Part shown: one piece after another, positions 26,601 to 38,854 of the stretch | How positions within the stretch are numbered: position 1 is the stretch's first letter | Layout of the letters: every line of letters begins with the position of its first letter | Assembly (NCBI RefSeq): GCF_963576545.1 | Contig: NC_083642.1 | Span: 1,792,005 to 1,856,004 of the forward strand | DNA: 64,000 nt | Direction of reading: 5' to 3' | DNA from: Limanda limanda | Lineage: Eukaryota; Chordata; Actinopteri; Pleuronectiformes; Pleuronectidae | Notes under the pieces: generated by a model | The model's input: only the letters and a program-made list of their open reading frames with translations | Database searches by the model: none | Told to the model about the DNA's origin: nothing | Position numbers and translations under genes: made by a program

Positions 26601-29600
26601 CAGAAAAAGAGTTTTTCTTTTCCCTGTTCGACCTTCCTCGGGGTCTGGCACCAGTTCACTGTATCTCTGGTGAACATTTTCCACTGATGGTTTAAAGGGA
26701 GAAATAATGACACATCGGGTTTCAAACATTCAACATGAAACACACGAGTGGACTGGTAAACTGCACTTTTTAGAAGGGTTGCTGTCATTGCTGATTAACA
26801 TACAGTGTATTCACCTATATCAATATTAATTATACTGTTATTTTCATTTAAATAAAGTAATAATACACTTTTAAAAACATGGAATAGAGTTTACAAAGCA
26901 AGAAAAGTAAATATAAGAGAAATACCAATCAGCAGGATGCAACGTGACCTTGACGCCAGACAAACATGTTTATGTGGTCAGAAACAAAGTAGTGTTCAAA
27001 TTAAATAATTAAATATAGAGCTTATAACACACTTAACACATACAAGCAATAATATGACAATACAGATATAAAAACAGGTAAAAGAAAAGGTGAAAAGATA
27101 ACAATAAAAACACGACATCACATGAAAACGAGTCTATAAAAAGCATCATCTTTCTTTAATGCTGTTGGCTGAATAATTCAAATCTCCTCACTGTCTCTTG
27201 TTTCTTGCAGCAGGCCTCTGAACACCAGAGAGTCGACCCACTGGGATCCTGGATGGACTTTGTCAAACGACCTGTTGGCAACTTCCCTGGAAAGTGTCGC
27301 AAACGCAAACGTCCCCTGGTAAATCCAGAATAAGCACTGTCAAAAAATATATCTTTTATTATTTTTCAGTTTAAGTTTGACTCATTGTTCTGTCTGTCAC
27401 CAGCCGGGTCCACCTGGTCCCCCAGGTCCCCCCGGCCCCCAGGGACCTCCTGGCTCCCCTGGGGCCGAAGTGACCCAGGAAGTTCTTCTCCAGGAGTTCA
27501 AGGAGATGATTAAAGGTACAAGCCCCGACACTTTCCAGCTCCTCTTTGGTCGAAAAGGTTATTAACCGATCACTATGCACATCTTTACATCCCCACTGTA
27601 ACGTCCATTTATTGGTATTTCCCCACATTATGATGGCAGCTTTGTTTGAAAGTGCACGTTACCTCAGTCTGTTGCTGTAATATCCTGGGTGTGTTTCTCT
27701 CAGAGGCCACAGAGAGGAGAGCAGCGGCCCTGGACCGACAGACCAGCCCCAGCCAGCTCCCCATAGCCCTCCTCACCCTGGAGGGCATGACCCCCTACCG
27801 GCGAATAGAGGAGGCGTTCCACTGCAAGCTCAAGGGCCCTGTGGTGGTGGACAAGAAGACTCTGGTGGAGCTGCAGAACTTCCAGACAGTATGTTTGTTT
27901 GAAAACCGAGTAAATGTTTATGATCTGCTTCAGCTTTGCTCTAAAAGTTTCGGCCGATCCTCCTCCTCCTCCGTTTGTTTCTGACCCATTTGCTTCCCCC
28001 TGTGTTAACTGTTTGTGAAAGAGTGGCTGTTTGGAAATCATTGCTTGAGTTTGCATGCGGGCGGGGGGGATTACGAGCAGATCACCCCCCCCCTTGCTGG
28101 TAACTGGCACAGGCCAAGCATGCAGTGCCACTCCGGGACTCAGACTCAGCTCTTTGGTCAAAAATATCGACTTTTTTTCAATCCTACACATCAGTCTCTC
28201 TGGGGCGGCACACAAAAGGCACTCTGTCTCAGACTTGGAATAAAGTGCGGAGAGGACAGAAATAGACACTGTTAGAAACAGCATGCTGTAGTGGAAGAAC
28301 TCGGCCTTGTTGGGATGGGCTGACGAGGCTGAAGGGGGGGGGGGGGACGAGGCTCTGCCAAACAATTTAACATCTTAATGAAGCTCAGTGTTGGCAGAGA
28401 AGTGGTACTACCAAGTTATTTTTGAGTATTTGGAGGCAGCGGGATTAAAAGTGAGGCATTCGTGGTCAGAGAGTGAAACAGCAAAAAAATGAATCTGCAT
28501 ATCTCTACAGTATAAATGTTCTTTGAAGAAGTTGGTACTCCCCCCCCCCGTGTTTACTCCCCTCTTGGCTTTGTCAGGGTTGCAGATATTCAACCTTGAG
28601 CCGTTTTCAGACATGAACTCAGGAGAAAGTTTTTTCATAATGGGGTCCAGACCTTCTCTGGAGTTTGCCTCTCACATGAAACACAGGACGAGCGTTTTAA
28701 TTCTGCTGCAGAGATCATGTGTTTTTGTTTATGGCTTATTACATAAAGCTCTCTTGACACCTTGGCTGGCGTCAGGTTCGTGCCTGGCTTCGCTTTTCAT
28801 CTGCAAATATATGTATTATTTGTATGTATTCGATTTTGGAAGTTATGTCTCGTGTTAGAATCACGTCCACACGACCATTCGCTCACAGTGAATCCTGCGG
28901 AGGATCTCCTGTTGTATTCAGGGACTTGTTTCAAATTGGCCTTTTGTTTAAAGCTCCCAGAGAAGACGTGTAAAGGAGCGACCGATGGATTGTTTCCCAA
29001 AGATGAAAACATTAATTCTGATTTCTCTGTGCTTTCAGCCGCCTGCTAAAGGAGCCTTCCTCAGAGGGTCGGGAATGGACCAGTCCACTGGGAGGTTCAC
29101 GGCTCCCATCACAGGGATCTACCAGTTCTCTGCTAACGTCCACATCGGTAAATGTTTTTCTTATCATTGTTATTAATAAATGGATGACACAAGGAAAGAC
29201 GGGTCTGTTTGCAACATCAGTAGTTGTAGTCGCGATTTTCAAGTTTCCATAAAGGCTCCAATTGTTGTGAATCCAATTTTGTCACAATCAACAATGTCAC
29301 TTGTGTTGATGAGTCCCAGTCGCTGCTGCTACAGAGAACTTGTCCCCTGTTTGTTTAAAGTTTATTAATATTTAGAAGAGCCCTTCCTCGGGCCCTTAAC
29401 TATTCAGATCCCAAGTGTGAATCCATTAAGATGAACGGTGCTCGAGATATGAGAGAAACATACAGACAGAGATTTCTTGGAATTATTAGATTGATAAATA
29501 AGTCAGAAGAAGACAGTATCTTCTTTAAACAGCTCATTTAGGCACATTAGGAAAAAGCCTGTTCTTGCAGATACTGTAACTCGAACTGCTTCACAACAGA

Positions 29601-32256
29601 AGCCACTCTGTGTTCCAGCAGCTGAATGTTTTCACTGTGAATTACAAGTCGTGGTAAATATCAGATTTCCATTAGCACAGACTTCATAGATCTGTGATAC
29701 AGCTGCAGGAGCCAGAACAGTAAACAGAGACGTTGATGTCAAAGAGATGAAAATGAGATTCTACATCATTCCCGTGAATCCCTCGTGTGCGGGTGAAGAT
29801 AATTCGGTAATTTCAGAATGTACATTGAACGACAACAGCTGAAAGAAGAATCCCGACCACAGGGGTTTGATTACAGCCGAGAATGTTGAGGCTTGTAAAT
29901 TTTTAAACGGTATTCGCTTTGGCTGCTTGAATGTTTTCTGTATTTTTGGGAGCCGTGGGGTAAGCCACTTTTTAAAAACAAAATTTATGTGATCAATTAC
30001 AGACCACAACGAGGTGAAGAGGAGCAAGAGTCAGCTGAAGGCCAGAGACAACGTCCGGGTGCTGATCTGCATCGAGTCCCTCTGCCACAGATACACGTGG
30101 GTGCTCAGTCCAGTTAGAAACATGTTGGATCCAAATCAAATACACACAAACATCATTCTATCGTCATGTGTACTGGGAAGTTATTAATCTCACTGCACTT
30201 TGAGTTCTTGACATTCCTCTTTTGACAGTTGTTTACTATTCCCCTTGCAACAGTGATATATTTATTGGTGTTTAATACTTTCACCAGTATTTACGAGCTG
30301 TTAAAGGTGTTGTCTGTTACAGTTTTTCGTGGAACCAGTTTGGCATTTCCTGTATAAAACCAGAGCGGGGTCTTTATAGGAAATGTCCCCTCGTCCCTGT
30401 CGCCTAACGAATCTTTACAGTCCGACCTTTGACCCGCAGCCTGTAGCGTTCGTCAGCAGCAGAAGTGACGAGCAGGACCTGGGAGGCAGATAATCAAGTA
30501 TCAGATGCTGCGGGCGAAATATTACAAATCCAGTTGGGAACGCTTTCTGAGTTCTTTCCAATATTTCCAAATTTCTATTTACATAAAGTCAGGGGAAATT
30601 GCTGAAATGAATTGCTCCCTCAAGTCTCCCACAGACTGTGCAGCGCTCCGCGGCCTCCCGTCCAGTGTGTGGTACAATGAGGAGAACATATAAATAACAC
30701 TATTATGATGTGTTACCTAACCCAGAAGAGTTTTTTTTTCCGGGATTCGAAGCTCCAGCCAGTCTCGCTCTCCCACACATGAAAATTCAGAGAATGTGAA
30801 ATGAGGCTGGTTGTGACGGCAGTTAGAGCAAAGACAAACATGATTGATTCGCCATAAAAATGCAGCGTTTTCCACTGAACGGGAGCCAGAGTTCTCACTG
30901 TGTGGTTGAAGCTCGAGTGACGTGACAGACTCCGAGGGAACCGGGTGGGTGAAGGGAAAGTTCTGGGCGTGCGCTTGTGTTCGCTTTCTTGCTCAGATGA
31001 GACGATTGATACCATTCCGATGTTTTACGCTGGGGTTTTGGGGACATGGCCAAAAGGGATTCCTCCACATGAGTGTGAAGGGTGTTTGTCTCTATATGTT
31101 GGTCCTGCGATACGCTAACAATCTGCCAGGGGCGAACCCCGGCTCTCGCCTGATGCCAGCTGGGATTGGCACCGGCTCTGGAAGGAAACTTTGGGAGTTA
31201 TATATGTCTTGACACTGGGAACCCTGGACATGTCGTCAGCGTATTGAAGCGACAAATTGAGACAAACAACCATTCACAGATCTTCAATTGACCTAATCCC
31301 AGTCTGTGGGTACCCTAAAGAAAACCACGCTGATACGGGACCACCAAGCAAGCTCCATTAAGATTAAGTGTCCCACCTTCTCACTGTACTTACACAATGC
31401 ATAAGCAGTATGCTGATATATATTGGACTTTTGTTATATTGCTTTTGATGTTAATATCTATAACTATAATCACTGACTGCCCAGACCTAATAGATGCTAA
31501 TAACGAAGCTACTTCCAGTGACTTAGCTTAAAGACTAGAAGCAGGAGGGAACAACCTTTATTGTTAAGTTTATTATTTGACCACAGTCCTGACATAGCCT
31601 CAGTTCAAGTAGCATCTATAGCTCTCATCCAGCAATTCTTTAACACTTGCCATCTGTATTTCCAAAAATGCCAATATGATAACAAGGTTCTAATGACTGC
31701 AAATTTGACATAATCACACTCTTCATCAGTTCAAGTAGCATCTATAGCTCTCATCCAGAAATTTGTCAATTTCTAAAATGAGGTTTGCTTTACATCCTCT
31801 ACGACCAATCAGCATCCACTAAAGCCCTACCCATGAAAGTGCAGAATCTTCACAGACATCTTCTCACCTAGTTCTATGCAAGACAGCAAATATGTGTATT
31901 TCCAAATAATGTCAATTTTATAACAAGGTACTAATGACTGCAAATGTGACATAATCGCACTCTTTACCAGGAATTGTTGTTTGTATTTTGACTGCAGCTC
32001 ACTGGAGATGATTGTCGGACTCGAGAGTAACAGTAAGATCTTCACGGTGAGCGTGCACGGGCTGCTGGAGCTTCAGGTGAGGAACATCCCAACAGACACG
32101 AGAACAGAACACATCTGGGTTCCTGCTGCTTCAGTGTTGTTTGTGCTTCCTCTGCAGGCCGGGCAGTACACCTCCATCTTCGTGGACAATGCAGCCGGAG
32201 CCTCCATAACAATACAGAACGGTTCAGATTACATGGGCATGCTCCTTGGTGTATAG
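13660..32256 (+). CDS. c1qtnf12: C1q and TNF-related protein 12 / adipolin (FAM132A), eight coding exons
   Basis: Exons: 13660-13839, 27211-27318, 27404-27515, 27704-27888, 29039-29147, 30003-30096, 31998-32076 and 32158-32256. All borders are GT-AG and phases join to 321 residues plus stop. The family product is a secreted insulin-sensitising adipokine. Visible: signal peptide (about 1-26, [20 protein letters not shown]); an N-glycosylation sequon NAT at 46; the SWMDFVKRP block; a basic RKRKR at 90-94, a plausible furin site where mammalian adipolin is also cleaved; a short collagen-like G-X-Y run from 97 to about 116; [24 protein letters not shown]; and a C1q/TNF-like domain to the end with [44 protein letters not shown] and [11 protein letters not shown]. 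The start ATG has A at -3; an in-frame GTG just upstream is not used. Human linkage to SDF4 supports the call. Confidence 0.96.
13840..14560. other. Start of c1qtnf12 intron 1, with pentanucleotide repeat
   Basis: After the donor gtaccg there is single-copy sequence, a C run at 14020-14034, the (AGATA)n array, and AT-rich DNA leading into the 182-bp satellite. No exon was recognised here. Confidence 0.5.
14241..14357. repeat. (GATAA)n microsatellite
   Basis: More than 20 pentanucleotide units with scattered ggataa and ggacaa variants. The opposite strand reads as a periodic [10 protein letters not shown] frame without coding value. Confidence 0.95.
14560..17390. repeat. ~182-bp satellite, about 16 tandem copies
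   Basis: The landmark ctcagatgatctatttt recurs near 14712, 14891, 15078, 15256, 15439, 15618, 15796, 15981, 16160, 16347, 16534, 16712, 16890, 17076 and 17255, with intervals of 178-187 bp. Length differences mostly reflect a 9-bp doubling of gactcaacc. Two variant boxes exist: tagctcgccaagactcaact and gactcaaccgacaatg. The unit includes tatggcaataaagttcaaag, which resembles a LINE tail. A terminal partial copy resumes at about 17677-17709 after an insertion. Confidence 0.95.
17390..17677 (+). mobile_element. Dispersed repeat inserted in the last satellite copy
   Basis: The satellite is interrupted after cagaatga and resumes with taataacttgagtttctatg. The interrupting 290 bp include ccaatgggaacaccttccgg, aaatttccaccactttctaa, an ATA run and ctcgggccctaat, and its second half is nearly identical to 8160-8335. 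This is a fuller copy than the one near stip1-like. No terminal inverted repeats were recognised. Confidence 0.8.
17710..27210. other. c1qtnf12 intron 1, mostly single-copy DNA
   Basis: No exon or RNA gene was recognised in about 9.5 kb. There are C runs (17977-17993, 18205-18216, 20512-20526, 23299-23307, 23411-23422), fragments resembling old dispersed repeats (around 20095-20130, 20510-20665, 22860-22960 and 24340-24430, sharing gcttagcataaag-like and taacatgtcatatctcgttg-like words), and a CTCF-like core at 22636-22650. Stretches at 18280-18600, 19290-19480 and 23780-24230 look non-repetitive and could hold enhancers. Confidence 0.5.
22636..22650 (-). promoter_or_regulatory. CTCF-like core motif
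   Basis: The minus strand reads TGCCAGCAGGGGGAG, close to the CTCF core. It lies in c1qtnf12 intron 1. Only motif similarity supports it. Confidence 0.35.
28560..28700. repeat. Old dispersed repeat fragment in c1qtnf12 intron 4
   Basis: The words gttttcagacatgaactc, ggagaaa and ccttctctggagtttg resemble 36830-36960 (gttcagacatgcactg, gttctctggagcagcatctgaaactctggaga). This pattern is known to me from other teleost introns, but the family is not named. Divergence is high. Confidence 0.35.
31600..31975 (+). repeat. Imperfect direct duplication in c1qtnf12 intron 7
   Basis: The word agttcaagtagcatctatag followed by ctctcatccag occurs at 31603 and again at about 31729. The following block, gtatttccaaa...ataacaaggt.ctaatgactgcaaat.tgacataatc.cactctt, occurs at 31660-31725 and 31897-31965. 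The intron is otherwise unremarkable. Confidence 0.75.
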
Positions 32257-32501
32257 CCTCCCCCCCCCACCCCCCCACCGTGACCAGGGCACCGTCCAAG
32301 CCGTCCACCGCCCCCCCTTTTATTGTTTCATTTCCACGGATTGATTATGAGCTCGGTCCCAGGGGAGGTCTGAAGGAGGAGAGGCCGACGCTGACTCGAC
32401 TGCTTGTCGGATGTTGAAGGACAATGTGGAGGACTCGAGGACGGAGTTTTCTACGGTGCACTGCGAACTGGTCCAGAACTTGGTCGGCCCGTTGCTTCAC
32501 C

Positions 32502-32507
32502 AATAAA
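32502..32507 (+). terminator. c1qtnf12: Polyadenylation signal of c1qtnf12
   Basis: AATAAA lies 246 nt after the stop codon, in an otherwise GC-rich 3' UTR that includes a C-rich run (32260-32315). It is the first canonical signal downstream of the stop and fits the 3' end of the transcript. Confidence 0.75.
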
Positions 32508-32829
32508 ATAACCTGTATGTAAAGCAGTGGATACGTCTGTCACCGTATATTTGTCCTGGTTGTTGAACGCCTTCGCAGTAGACCAAACCAAAAATCCATG
32601 TTTCTTGTGTTCTCTGTGTAGATGAGCTGGAGAACATGAACGTTTGTGTATACTGACCTGTCAATGATTTCTCTTGTATACACACACATGAACCGTACTT
32701 ATTATTAACATGGGTTCAATTTTACGTTTAAGTTATATAGTACATAGACTCTGTGAGTACACTGGACAATGGAAATATGCCCCACCAACAGAATGTGGTC
32801 TTAGATAAGTTATAGCTCACGTATGTAAT

Positions 32830-33960
32830 TACACATTTTTTGTAACATAGCTATCACTGCATTTTTAGCAACGTTAGCAGCGTCGCCAGTCGGTTGCTCC
32901 GCCATTTTGGTCCAGACCGAAATAGCTCAACGTGTATTCGAGGAATTGAAGTGAGACTTTGTACAGATGTTCACAGTTTCCAGAGGATGCATCCTGCTGA
33001 GTTAGTGAAACGCTGACTTTTCATTTAGCTGCGCCATCACATTCGTGGTTCGGAGTGAAGTATCTCGTGTATTAGGTGGAGTTCCATGTTCACGTTCCCT
33101 TCAAAGAGGAATTGTAACGATATTTTAACGGCCAACATGCTAAAAATGAGATGGTAGAATGGTTAACGTCAGCTATGTCTCACTTGAGGGGCTGCATCCT
33201 TGGGAGGACCCAGTCTATCCGGGCCACAAAGACCTTTAACAGATCCGGAAGGAGACGGTCTGGTCTACCCGGGCTTTCCTCGATGAGCTGCCTTTACCTC
33301 TTTGAAAAACGTTTTGTCACCGAAGAGCAATGAATCCTGAGATCGGTTCGACTGGGAAAGGTTTCCTCCTTACGAGCCTTCGTTTCTCGGGGATGAAAAG
33401 ACGAAATTTGAAGGAGCCTTGGAAATGGGAAAGTCTACAAAGAATGCAACCCCCTGAATTGAGACACAGCGTGTTAGCATTTGGCCGACGTTACATTTAG
33501 CTCAAAGAACTGTTGTGTCAAAGTTCGACCTCGTGAAGGCGCTAGCAGAGCTGTTAGCTCGTATGGCGTAATCACATTACAGTGGAAAAACAAGGTTCTT
33601 TGGATGATGCTGTAAGAAATGGTGCCACCCACAGATCCTACTTACAGGACAGCTACCGAAAGTGAAGCCAAAACATCTTGATCGCCCCCTGGTGGCTGGC
33701 TGTAGTACAGGTCAGTTAGAAAGTTAGCAAATAGGACAATTTCCGAAGATTGTTTCTGCTCTTTTCGGTAGATCTGTGGTATTTTGGCTTCATTTGTACA
33801 GTGGGAGGAAGTGGAGACATGTCGTTGGTCTTTATTTACAGTCTGGTGCCACCTAAGCTGCAATTGTAATGCTGCTAACAGAGGATAGATGTATATAGCA
33901 CTGTTTTTGTAACAAACCTTTAGCTGCATCTGCGTTTATATTCCTCTAAGGTAACATCTT
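32830..33960 (+). repeat. Composite dispersed repeat region
   Basis: Stretches such as gaccgaaatagctcaacgtg, gaggggctgcatccttggga, tctatccgggccacaaagac, ccttcgtttctcggggatga and gatcgccccctggtggctgg resemble an abundant repeat of percomorph genomes (from memory). The only plus-strand frame (33151-33333) is a short repeat frame. A CTCF-like core lies at 33683-33695, and its flanks match the repeat near position 200. Confidence 0.5.
33683..33695 (-). promoter_or_regulatory. CTCF-like core motif
   Basis: The minus strand reads CCACCAGGGGGCG, matching the CTCF core well. It is in the same minus-strand orientation as the site at 200-212 and shares flanking repeat sequence with it. Confidence 0.4.
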
Positions 33961-33964
33961 TTTG

Positions 33965-36900
33965 TCCGGGCTTGTTATGAGACCAATGTTTTATTACAAA
34001 TTTCTGGAAGTACAGAAACCACAAGTGATTAGAAGCTCCTCAATCTTTCATTTTCAACCAGCAGTAAAGATCAGTGCAGCTCAGCAAGTTCGACATGTGA
34101 ACTTTCGGTCCAGCAGCTCCACCATCGACATTTCCACGAAAGCTGTTTTTCCAGGATTATGTGAATACAACTTTAGTTAAAATGTGTTGGACCGATTCCA
34201 CATTCACCTTTTAGAATGTTACAGCTGTAAGAGAACAACTCAAGTTCTTTCTCCTGACAGTTCTTTCTCTGTTGTCATTTATAAAAACTGTATCTTATTC
34301 TTTTCTTAACATTTAAATGTTTGTAATTTATCATAACTGATGTACCAGTAACATTGGAAAGCAGTTGAAATTTGATATGGTATTTATGTTTGAGAAAATG
34401 TATCAGTCGTGTGTTGATTTACGCTCCTGTGGACAGTTGAGACCACAGATTATTACGAGAAGAAAATTATATGTCTTTGCTATTTTTTTATTACCCATTA
34501 TATTCTGTAATTTCAAATTAAACTCTTCAGAAAAGTTGCTATTTGGTCTCTGCACATGATGGTTATGCTTATTGATGAAAACCCCTGATGATCATTATAA
34601 TCACTACCTGTCTAATGTCTACTTCACTTTGTATTATCAGAGTTTTCTATATTTCCTACATATCTGACTTATTTATCAAAATATTCTCTGCAGGACAAGA
34701 CTTTGCATTTCTTAAGCTTTGCTGACACTAGCGGATTGAAAACAACTGTAAAACATGACTAAAAGATTGAATCATATTTGTTCAGGGAACCGAATCAAAT
34801 GCCTATTACTTAGCCCTGAGTTTTTAAAGTGTATTTTAAAGTCCCTGATGTTTCCACTTTAATTAAAACTGAATAGCTGTGGTCCGTCAAGCAGCAGATA
34901 AATCTTGCTGCTCTTTAATATCAGTATATTGCTCCTTGGTCGGTATCAGAAGGCTTTAATAACAAGGCTCTAATAAGGGCTCAGACTTTATGGCTCGGAC
35001 GCTTGTCCAGCCAGTGAAATTAGCTTGTTAGCATCATTGCATGAATGCCTTATAATAGAGGCTTCTCATGGAAGCATTGCTGAGATGCCAAGTGTCACAT
35101 ACTGTACCCGAGAACCGACCACAAGAACGTTGCACCCATGTGCTATTTCAGCCACCTCCCGTAGCAGAGTCGTTCAGAGGGGAAGGAGCTGCTCGCTGAA
35201 AAGCAGAGAACTCCCCAAATTGTATAAAACAAACATCTTTCATTTTTTAAACAAATGCCCAACACATTTAGGTAATTTCCTCCTATTCCTCCACATCTAT
35301 TTACTACCAGTGAAAAAGACATGTTATGAAAATGACAAATCCAAATAAAGACGTTGAAAACAGCCTGAATTTATCGTGTATATTAGGTAACTGGGAGCTT
35401 TTCCTTTTTTTTTTTTCACGAGCTGTCGTCTCTCAACATGTTTAACTGGGCAGGGATGACAGACGACACATGTTTCAAATAATATTTGCCTTTTCATTGC
35501 TCAAGAAGCGAGAGAATGGCACACACTTGTGAGTTCTGATTGTCTTATGTGTGTTTTTTTTCCTTTTTCAAAATGTGTTTAATGACAGCTATGTGAGCAT
35601 GCCATAACGCATTCGCTGCCCTGCAGTGGAACACGGAGCCTGCCAAAGTGGTTGTGAAACCACCCTGCGCCACGACTCTGACAGGAATTTCCCATCACCC
35701 CATTATCAGCATCAGACAAGCTGAGTGATTGCAATTACATCTGCCCAAATGCTAAGAGCAACTGCTTTTTCTCTTTCCCTTCGGAGACATGAGGTATTAT
35801 GAATAGGCCCATTGTGAATCTGCGAGGTTTCTCTCTGCCTGTAAACCAACATAGTTGAGCTGTGCAGCTTTAATGAGGCCTTAATTACGAGACTCCCCTA
35901 CCTTAGTGACTGACTCATTGGCTGATGGCTCTAAGCAAATCCTCCTTTGTGCAGGAATCCTCAGAAACAAAGAGAGAACAGCACAGAATGTGTGCACGTG
36001 TTGGCAAATTTGCACAATTAAAATCAGTCCAAATTAGCGTTTTTACTCCAGATATCTGCAAACAGGCTTGGATTTGCAAGGTGACCATAGTTGGAGCACA
36101 AATATGAGGAGGACGTGACATTTTGGCGAGGAGCCAGCCAGCGGCCCCGGCCCCCAGCATGCATTCTGTCTTTCTTCTCTGTTTGTCAGCACTTCCAAAC
36201 ATGGCTACCTGCAGAGAGGAACAGACAGCGAGACTCTCTCTTAGGGATGCCAGGCTCCTGTATATTATGTTTTTAGCATGCCTCAGATTTTTTCACCGCA
36301 GCCTGAGTTACTCCAAACAGAGCCCGGCAGTCCGAGTCCTGCTGATACCGAGGCGGCGCTAAACAAACCTGTTGCTGTGATACTGTCCCCGTCCCCCTCG
36401 GGTCTCCTGAGGAGCAGATGAAAGATAAATGCACTGGAACTCATTACTTGCTGGTTTTCATATGAATATAATATGTAACCATTCATCCTGGTGCCACTTT
36501 GTAATCAGGAGCCTTTTATACTGATAAGGACGACATTTGAGTTGCCAGGTTGTGGAGAAAAAAACCTCTTTACGACTCTTTATGAGAGATCGTTGTAGTG
36601 ATGACCTTTTGGAGAATAAGGAGAGAATGAGCAACTTTAACATGAGCTCATAACTGATTTATAAAGTCTGTCATACTGCAACATAATTATATCTTGCATT
36701 TGTTGTTCTGCAACTTTTCACTTTCTTCCATTGCAGTTTTCTTTTCCACCTCAGCAAACAACATCAAATGTTTCATTCATTTCCACTCAGGTGTCATAAA
36801 AAACTGGTGTATATACAAACACTAAAGCTGCGTTCAGACATGCACTGACCAGGATGTTCTCCTGAAATGATCCAGAGGGGCCGTGTGTGAGGAAGCAAAT

Positions 36901-37950
36901 CACAGAGTAACAGGCTTGGGACGTTCTCTGGAGCAGCATCTGAAACTCTGGAGACTGAACACAGGAGGAGAATTCACTGAGAGCGAGTGGAAGCAGTGAT
37001 GACGTGTCTAACCTGCAAAGGATGAAAAGAAAACTAATACAAATATATCAGGATGGAAAAGAGAGTTGGAACTTGGAAAGGAAACGAGATTCGAGAACTT
37101 TTGGTGATATGAGCATTCACCAGTGTTTTTCTCCTCTTAAATGTCCAGGGATTTTCTTTATTGTTGTGATCACATGTTTATGTCTGAAACTGGGTTTAGT
37201 GGAGTTGAGAAGTGGAGAATTGAAAGCTACTTATTCATTTTAATGTCTGATTTACCTTTATTAAAACATATTTTCTCTATTAGAGTCAGAAACTAAAGTG
37301 GCAGTGGGAGATTGGAGGAACCTTCTAGCTACACCAGTCAGTCTGTACTGGGACTAACTAGTCGTTGGGAGACTCCTCCATTGACATGTTGAAGGATCAA
37401 CTCAACAAGCTTGACAACACTTTGGTTTTTTAGCTTTGATTTGTTCTTTGTACACATTTTACAAGTTGTTTTTCCTGCCACATTTCTATAAATTCCAAAA
37501 AGCAGACAAATATGTTATTATTGTTGACTTGCTGTATGAGGCACAGAGGGTGTTGGGGTGAGATCTCTGCCAATCTCCTTGATTTGTTATTGCATTACAA
37601 ATGGAAAGAGACAGATATTAATCCACATGTATTTGTTTCTGGCTGTTGTTTGGCCTCTAACGTGATTTAGTGTTTTTCTCAGCGAGTTAATTACGGCCTA
37701 GACGACGAAGAGAAGCACAAACACTGATCACGTCCATAAACAGTGCCTGCAGGACATGATAATATACCCGTGCACATTCAATGCCACGAGCACTTCCCTG
37801 CAACTCAGGCAAACTCAACGTGTCATGTCTCCCGCTGAATAATCTCCCGTTCACAGCGCACGGTTTCAAAATCAGACAGCAGCTATGTAAGTATTCTCGG
37901 CAATTTGGTTCTCAAATTGTAGCTGTCAGCCGCAGTTTAGATTTCCCTCC
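33965..37950. other. Intergenic DNA, partly conserved-looking
   Basis: No gene was recognised. The stretch 35440-36260 lacks simple repeats and contains homeodomain-type words (ttaatgaggccttaattacg near 35870-35889) and long balanced-composition sequence like vertebrate conserved noncoding elements. Around 36830-37010 there is an old dispersed repeat fragment starting gctgcgttcagacatgcact. The open frames here are short and do not look like exons. Confidence 0.4.
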
Positions 37951-38129
37951 GTCATGCACGGCCGCTCAGATTGTGTCTCGTGTTTCTGTCATGTCGACAT
38001 CTCTGCACCTCCACAGGTTCACTCAGCGGCCCGGGGGGGGGGGGGGGGGCAATTACACCCCAAAGATGAGTTGTATGAGGACACAGGAGGCAGGAGAGAA
38101 ACGCTGGTCCAGCTTGACATTGACACAGC

Positions 38130-38145
38130 AGACACACACACACAG

Positions 38146-38198
<53 letters not shown>
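38130..38198. repeat. (CA)n microsatellite, left half
   Basis: CA repeat with minor interruptions (cagaca, caaaca) ending at the left end of the hAT-type MITE. The same repeat resumes immediately on the element's other side. Confidence 0.9.
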
Positions 38199-38202
<4 letters not shown>

Positions 38203-38785
38203 GGTGGAAAGTAACGAAGTAGAAATACTTCGTTACTGTACTTAAGTAGGTATTTCACACATCTGTACTTTACTTGAGTACTTCTTTTCCTGACGACTTT
38301 TTACTTTTACTCGTTACATTTGAACAAAAATTTGTGTACTTTCTACTTCTTACATTCTCAAACTGGCTCGTTACTTGAGCAGCGGAGGTTGACACCGCAC
38401 GCCTCTACGCACGGCGCACCTCTCTCTCTCTCTCTCATCTAGGGTGCAAAACTTGTAAAATTATACATTATATACATTATATTCATATTGTTGTTTAAAT
38501 GTTTCAGTCAGTTGAGATAAATCTTGAGGAGAAACATTTTGGGTTGTTTTGTGTCTGTATAGGCCTACTATAAAAGGCACTTTGCATTTTAAATTTTGGT
38601 ACTTGTACTTTTACTTTTGATACTTAAGTACATTTCAACACCAGATACTTTTGATACTTAAGTACTTTTAATATGAGCTACTTTAAGACTTTTACTCAAG
38701 TCATTTTCTGACGGGTGACTTTTAATTTTACCGAAGTCACTTTCAGGTAAGATATCTGTACTTTTACTCAAGTACTTTATACACC

Positions 38786-38789
<4 letters not shown>
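38199..38789 (+). mobile_element. hAT-type MITE
   Basis: The element begins CAGTGGTGGAAAGTAACG and ends ...caagtactttatacaccactg, whose reverse complement begins CAGTGGTGTATAAAGTACTT. These are imperfect terminal inverted repeats with the CAGTGGTG ends of a hAT family common in fish. Internal sequence is made of acttttactcaagta-like words and has no transposase. Both flanks are CA repeat, so an 8-bp target duplication such as acacacac cannot be told from the microsatellite. Confidence 0.85.

Positions 38790-38853
<64 letters not shown>
38790..38853. repeat. (CA)n microsatellite, right half
   Basis: Uninterrupted CA repeat directly following the MITE's right end. Confidence 0.95.

Positions 38854-38854
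<1 letters not shown>

Noticed and set aside
27700..28365. 221-codon minus-strand frame
   Set aside because: Shadow of c1qtnf12 exon 4 extended into GC-rich intron; no family resemblance.
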